This document shows, piece after piece, positions 5,075 to 8,281 of a stretch of DNA of 8,281 bases. Location of the stretch: the NCBI GenBank assembly GCA_030630935.1, contig DAOVMD010000116.1:1-8281 (forward strand), given 5' to 3'. The notes under the pieces were generated by a model, which was not told where the DNA came from, searched no databases, and saw nothing but the letters and a program-made list of their open reading frames with translations. A program made the translations under genes and the position numbers. The number at the start of each line of letters is the position of its first letter. Position 1 is the first letter of the stretch. The DNA is from Candidatus Mcinerneyibacteriota bacterium (GTDB taxonomy: Bacteria > AUK180 > JAQVHJ01).

Positions 5075-7194
5075 AAACGCTCGCATTGATAAAGAAGGAT
5101 CTTAAACTATTATTTTTTACACCACTTGGATATATTGTACTTGTGTTGTTTACTTTAATCTCAGGTTTAATTTTTTATACGTTGCTCTCGTCATATATTG
5201 CAAAGTTTCTCCAGATGGCAATGATCGTTCCGGATTATAAGATGAATGTAGATAATTATATTATCACACCAATGTTTTCTAATTATGCAATTCTCTTTCT
5301 AATCATGATCCCGGTGATCGCAATTCAATTTTATCCAAATGAAAAGAAATCAGGAACCTTTGATCTGCTGCATATTTCCAAGTTGAGCTTAGGTCAAATT
5401 GTTATGGGTAAATTTATCGCAACAGTTATTTTTTATATTGTAATGCTTTTAATAACCTTTATATATCCTATTATTATAGCACGCAACGGCAATCCTGATT
5501 TTGGTCCGATCTTCACAGGCTACCTTGGTTTACTCTTGATGGGGATGTCTTATATTGCATTAGGACTCTTCATATCGTCATTCTTGAAGAGTAAAGTATC
5601 TGCAGTAATCATGACATTCGGGGTTATCCTTCTGTTTTGGTTTGTTGGCTGGGTCGGGAGTTCAGCACATAGCGTATTTTTGAAAACTGTTTTCCAATCC
5701 TTCTCTTTACTGGAACATTATTATAATTTTGGGAAAGGTCTCTTAGATACAAGGGATTTATCCTATTATATTTCTTTTATTTCATTTGTTTTATTTTTAA
5801 ATTATAGAATGTTACGACTTTATCCGTATTTAAATAGTTTCAGAGGTTTTACAAAATCATTCAAGTTAAATGAATCTATGTTTATAATTTTAATTTTTGG
5901 AATTGTAATTATCCTGAATGTTTTTTCCTTCCGGCATTACCATGTATTTGACCTTACCCGCGGTAATAGATTATCGTTATCCAGTCAGTCTTTAAAAGTG
6001 ATAGAGAAAATTGAGACACCTATGGAGATCATGATGTTTTTCAAGGAGGATACTCCGGGTTACTTTGAAGTTAAAGATTTAGTAGAGGAATTTCTTCGGC
6101 TAAATCCACTTATTTCCTTAAAGATCATTGATCCTGACCGTGAGCTTGAAAAGGCCAGGGAGTATGGAATTAAGGTTTATGGAACTACTCTATTTGAGTA
6201 CCAGGATAAAATTGAGAGGACTCAAGTAACTACTGAGATGGGATTAATTAACGTGATCTTCAGACTAATTTTAACTGAGAAATTTAATATATATATCATA
6301 TCAGGTAATGGTGAGCATTCAATCTGTGACTTAACGACGCAGGGGCTGAGTGAATTTATTAAGAAATTCAAGAATGAAGGATATGAATTTGAAAGGCTTA
6401 ATCTTAATTCAGTAGAAGAGATTCCCGGAGATGCTGCGTGTATAATCTTTTCAGGAACACAAAAAGAGCTTAATGCTCATTCGAAGAAGGTAATTAAGAA
6501 TTATTTTAAAACTGGGGGGAGTATATTTTTATGTATAGAGCCACCTCCCTGTACATCTTTTGATTTCTTCCTGAATGAATATGGAATTTTATCTAATAAA
6601 GACATTGTGATCGATAGGAAAAATAGTCTTTATGGAATATCCCCGATGATGCCGATAATCATTAATTTTAGTAATCATGTTATTGGAGGAAATATTTCAG
6701 ATGGAATAATTCTTCCGATTACCTCATCATTTTCGTTCATGGAATTCATAAAAGAGAAGGATAAAGTGGACTTTCACTTATATTGGCTTGCAAAATCATC
6801 CCAGGATTCTTATGGAGAGACTAACTTGAAAGTACTTCCTTGTTCACAAGATGATAAAGATATTAAAGGACCTTTAATCATTTCAATTGCCCTTGAAAAG
6901 TATTATGAAAATAATGAAAAATTTTCCAAGGCAGTAATCATAGGTGATTCAGATTTTATGACAAATGGTTTCTTAAAACTTTCAGAGAACATTGATTTTA
7001 TCGGAAACTCCTTGAATTGGCTTACTCATCGTAATACCCTCATATATATTAGACCGAAAGAGATTGAAACGAGTATTATGAGGTTGAATCCGGTTCAGGT
7101 ATCATACATCTTTTTATTTGTAGTTGTTTTAATTCCGATAATTCCACTCTTACTTGGGATACTCGTTTTTATTTTTAGGAGACGGTGGAGATGA
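5071..7194 (+). CDS. Fused GldF-like ABC-2 permease and GldG-like auxiliary protein
   Basis: This 707-residue protein joins two parts that are separate genes in many Bacteroidota. Residues 1-250 form a six-helix ABC-2 permease, with helices near 20-40, 69-87, 113-137, 148-170, 177-197 and 231-248; YPNEKKSGTFDLL (88-100) is typical of the family. After a linker and a seventh helix (269-288) comes a large, probably periplasmic GldG/ABC_transp_aux domain (about 290-675). It contains DLTRGNRLSLSSQSLKVI, LKIIDPDRE, SGNGEHSI, FKTGGSIFLCIEPP and GDSDFMTNGFL. A last helix (678-702) and the basic tail RRRWR close the chain. Translation is probably coupled to the ATPase through the ATGA overlap at 5071 and to the next gene through ATGA at 7191-7194. 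Substrate and function are unknown; related systems occur in many bacteria that do not glide. Confidence 0.9.
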   Translation: MKTLALIKKDLKLLFFTPLGYIVLVLFTLISGLIFYTLLSSYIAKFLQMAMIVPDYKMNVDNYIITPMFSNYAILFLIMIPVIAIQFYPNEKKSGTFDLLHISKLSLGQIVMGKFIATVIFYIVMLLITFIYPIIIARNGNPDFGPIFTGYLGLLLMGMSYIALGLFISSFLKSKVSAVIMTFGVILLFWFVGWVGSSAHSVFLKTVFQSFSLLEHYYNFGKGLLDTRDLSYYISFISFVLFLNYRMLRLYPYLNSFRGFTKSFKLNESMFIILIFGIVIILNVFSFRHYHVFDLTRGNRLSLSSQSLKVIEKIETPMEIMMFFKEDTPGYFEVKDLVEEFLRLNPLISLKIIDPDRELEKAREYGIKVYGTTLFEYQDKIERTQVTTEMGLINVIFRLILTEKFNIYIISGNGEHSICDLTTQGLSEFIKKFKNEGYEFERLNLNSVEEIPGDAACIIFSGTQKELNAHSKKVIKNYFKTGGSIFLCIEPPPCTSFDFFLNEYGILSNKDIVIDRKNSLYGISPMMPIIINFSNHVIGGNISDGIILPITSSFSFMEFIKEKDKVDFHLYWLAKSSQDSYGETNLKVLPCSQDDKDIKGPLIISIALEKYYENNEKFSKAVIIGDSDFMTNGFLKLSENIDFIGNSLNWLTHRNTLIYIRPKEIETSIMRLNPVQVSYIFLFVVVLIPIIPLLLGILVFIFRRRWR

Positions 7195-8281
7195 TGAAAA
7201 AGAAAATATTAATTTCCGGGATTATTTTTATTTGTTTAGCAATTCTCCTTTTTATAGATGTTAAAATTAATGAACCATCTGAAAAAATGAAGGATAATTG
7301 GTTAATCAAAATTAATTGGGAAGAATTATCTTCAATTAAAATCTCAACAACCCTCGGGAACTTAGAATTTTATAAGATACAGAAAGAATGGTTTGTAGTA
7401 AAAGATAAGAGGTATCCCGCAGATAAATTTAAGATTGAAGCATTAATAAATAGTTTATCTGTATTACGGAAAAATAAGATTTTATTAAAAGAAGAGTATG
7501 AAGATAAATCGCGATTTAGCCTTGATAACCCACCGGTTATACTTGAATTGAAAACGAAACAGGAAACAGTAAAATTATTTTTCGGAACCAGAACTTCGGT
7601 GAAGGAAGAGGTTTATACAATGTTTCCCGATGACGATAATATTTACCTGACCAATTCTTATATATTGATCAGGTTATTTTGGGGGTTAACACATTACAGG
7701 GATAAATTTATTTTGAAATATAATCCGGATGAGGTGGTAAATTTTCAACTTGCATACTCCGGTTCGGGAATAGATATTGAAGTTATAAAGGAGACCGGAT
7801 CATGGAAGATTATTAAACCTGTAAAAACTCCGATTTCTGCTGATATTGAATATGTAAAGCTGATGGTTCTTGGCGGGGTTAGTCTTGAAGGCGTGAAAGT
7901 GTTTGATGATATGGAATCTTTAAATAATCCAGATGCATTTAAGAATACCAGGTTTTCTTATACTGTAATTGATAAGAATAATAAAAAGTATAAATTAGAT
8001 GTTGGTTCAGTGAACATTGAACATGAAGCTTATTACGTGAAAGGAACAGAAGACTTTCCTATTTATCTTGTTCCTATTGAAATTATGAATAGAATTATTA
8101 TCTCTAAATATCGCCTTGCTGATAAATGGATTGTGAATCCTGATGTTAATAAGATTCCAAAGAATATAGTTTCAATTTCCTTTATAAATAAAAGGGGTAC
8201 AACTTCTTTAGTCCGGAAATCAAAAGGCAGATGGTTCTTAAATGATAACGAGGTAACAACTGATAAGGGTGTCCAGCTTAA
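7191..8281 (+). CDS. DUF4340 domain protein, membrane-anchored (3' end missing)
   Basis: The frame is open from 7191 to the window end (363 codons, no stop). A short basic N-terminus and one hydrophobic segment (about 6-23, ILISGIIFICLAILLFID) indicate a periplasmic protein tethered to the inner membrane. The rest is beta-rich and shows a recurring pattern of a beta hairpin followed by a Trp and a basic or hydrophobic strand: IKISTTLGNLEFYKIQKEWFV (about 49-69), FQLAYSGSGIDIEVIKETGSWKII (about 185-208) and SISFINKRGTTSLVRKSKGRWFL (about 328-350). This matches the repeated module of DUF4340, a family usually encoded just after GldG-type genes. ATG 7191 is preferred over the adjacent ATG 7194 because AGGAG (7177-7181) is nine bases upstream and the start overlaps the previous stop. 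It is presumably a partner of the fused transporter; no biochemical role is established from sequence. Confidence 0.88.
   Translation, partial: MMKKKILISGIIFICLAILLFIDVKINEPSEKMKDNWLIKINWEELSSIKISTTLGNLEFYKIQKEWFVVKDKRYPADKFKIEALINSLSVLRKNKILLKEEYEDKSRFSLDNPPVILELKTKQETVKLFFGTRTSVKEEVYTMFPDDDNIYLTNSYILIRLFWGLTHYRDKFILKYNPDEVVNFQLAYSGSGIDIEVIKETGSWKIIKPVKTPISADIEYVKLMVLGGVSLEGVKVFDDMESLNNPDAFKNTRFSYTVIDKNNKKYKLDVGSVNIEHEAYYVKGTEDFPIYLVPIEIMNRIIISKYRLADKWIVNPDVNKIPKNIVSISFINKRGTTSLVRKSKGRWFLNDNEVTTDKGVQL

Overview
The window is A+T-rich, with normal-length bacterial genes, clear Shine-Dalgarno sites (AGGAG, AAGGAG) and sigma70-like promoters (TTGACA-N17-TAAAAT). The gene content points to a bacterium of the FCB/Bacteroidota-Chlorobi neighbourhood: a eukaryote/archaeal-type (type 3) prolyl-tRNA synthetase, a GldA/GldF-GldG type ABC system followed by a DUF4340 protein, and a secreted amylase-like protein with a glycogen-binding domain. 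The classical -35/-10 promoters and AGGAG sites fit the Ignavibacteria/Chlorobi side better than typical Bacteroidota. This placement is inference from family knowledge, not a database result.

Layout. (1) 1-716, minus strand: 5' part of a secreted CBM48 + CBM34-like protein, probably a GH13 alpha-amylase/neopullulanase, cut by the window edge. (2) 717-2647: a 1.9-kb, mostly non-coding stretch with one small A+T-rich gene (1376-1948), a membrane-anchored CHAP amidase/peptidase. The CHAP gene sits between two clusters of short, mutually unrelated palindromes. (3) 2648-4090: proS, type 3. (4) 4133 to the right edge, plus strand: a tightly packed operon of a GldA-like ABC ATPase, a fused GldF-GldG protein and a DUF4340 protein (cut by the window end). 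Both junctions between these three genes are 4-base ATGA overlaps. The ATPase starts 42 bases after proS with no obvious terminator or promoter between, so all four genes may be co-transcribed.

The most notable observation is an imperfect inverted repeat of about 66 bp. One copy lies upstream of the amylase-like gene (736-802) and the other upstream of proS (2554-2619). Each copy contains the complete promoter of its gene, and 48 of the 50 core positions are identical. The two copies face outward and bracket the CHAP island.

The ATPase probably energises the fused permease/auxiliary protein in the inner membrane. The DUF4340 protein is a predicted membrane-anchored, periplasmic partner. Substrate and biological role cannot be read from the sequence. 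Apart from the inverted promoter repeat and the palindrome-rich island, the window looks like ordinary chromosomal DNA.
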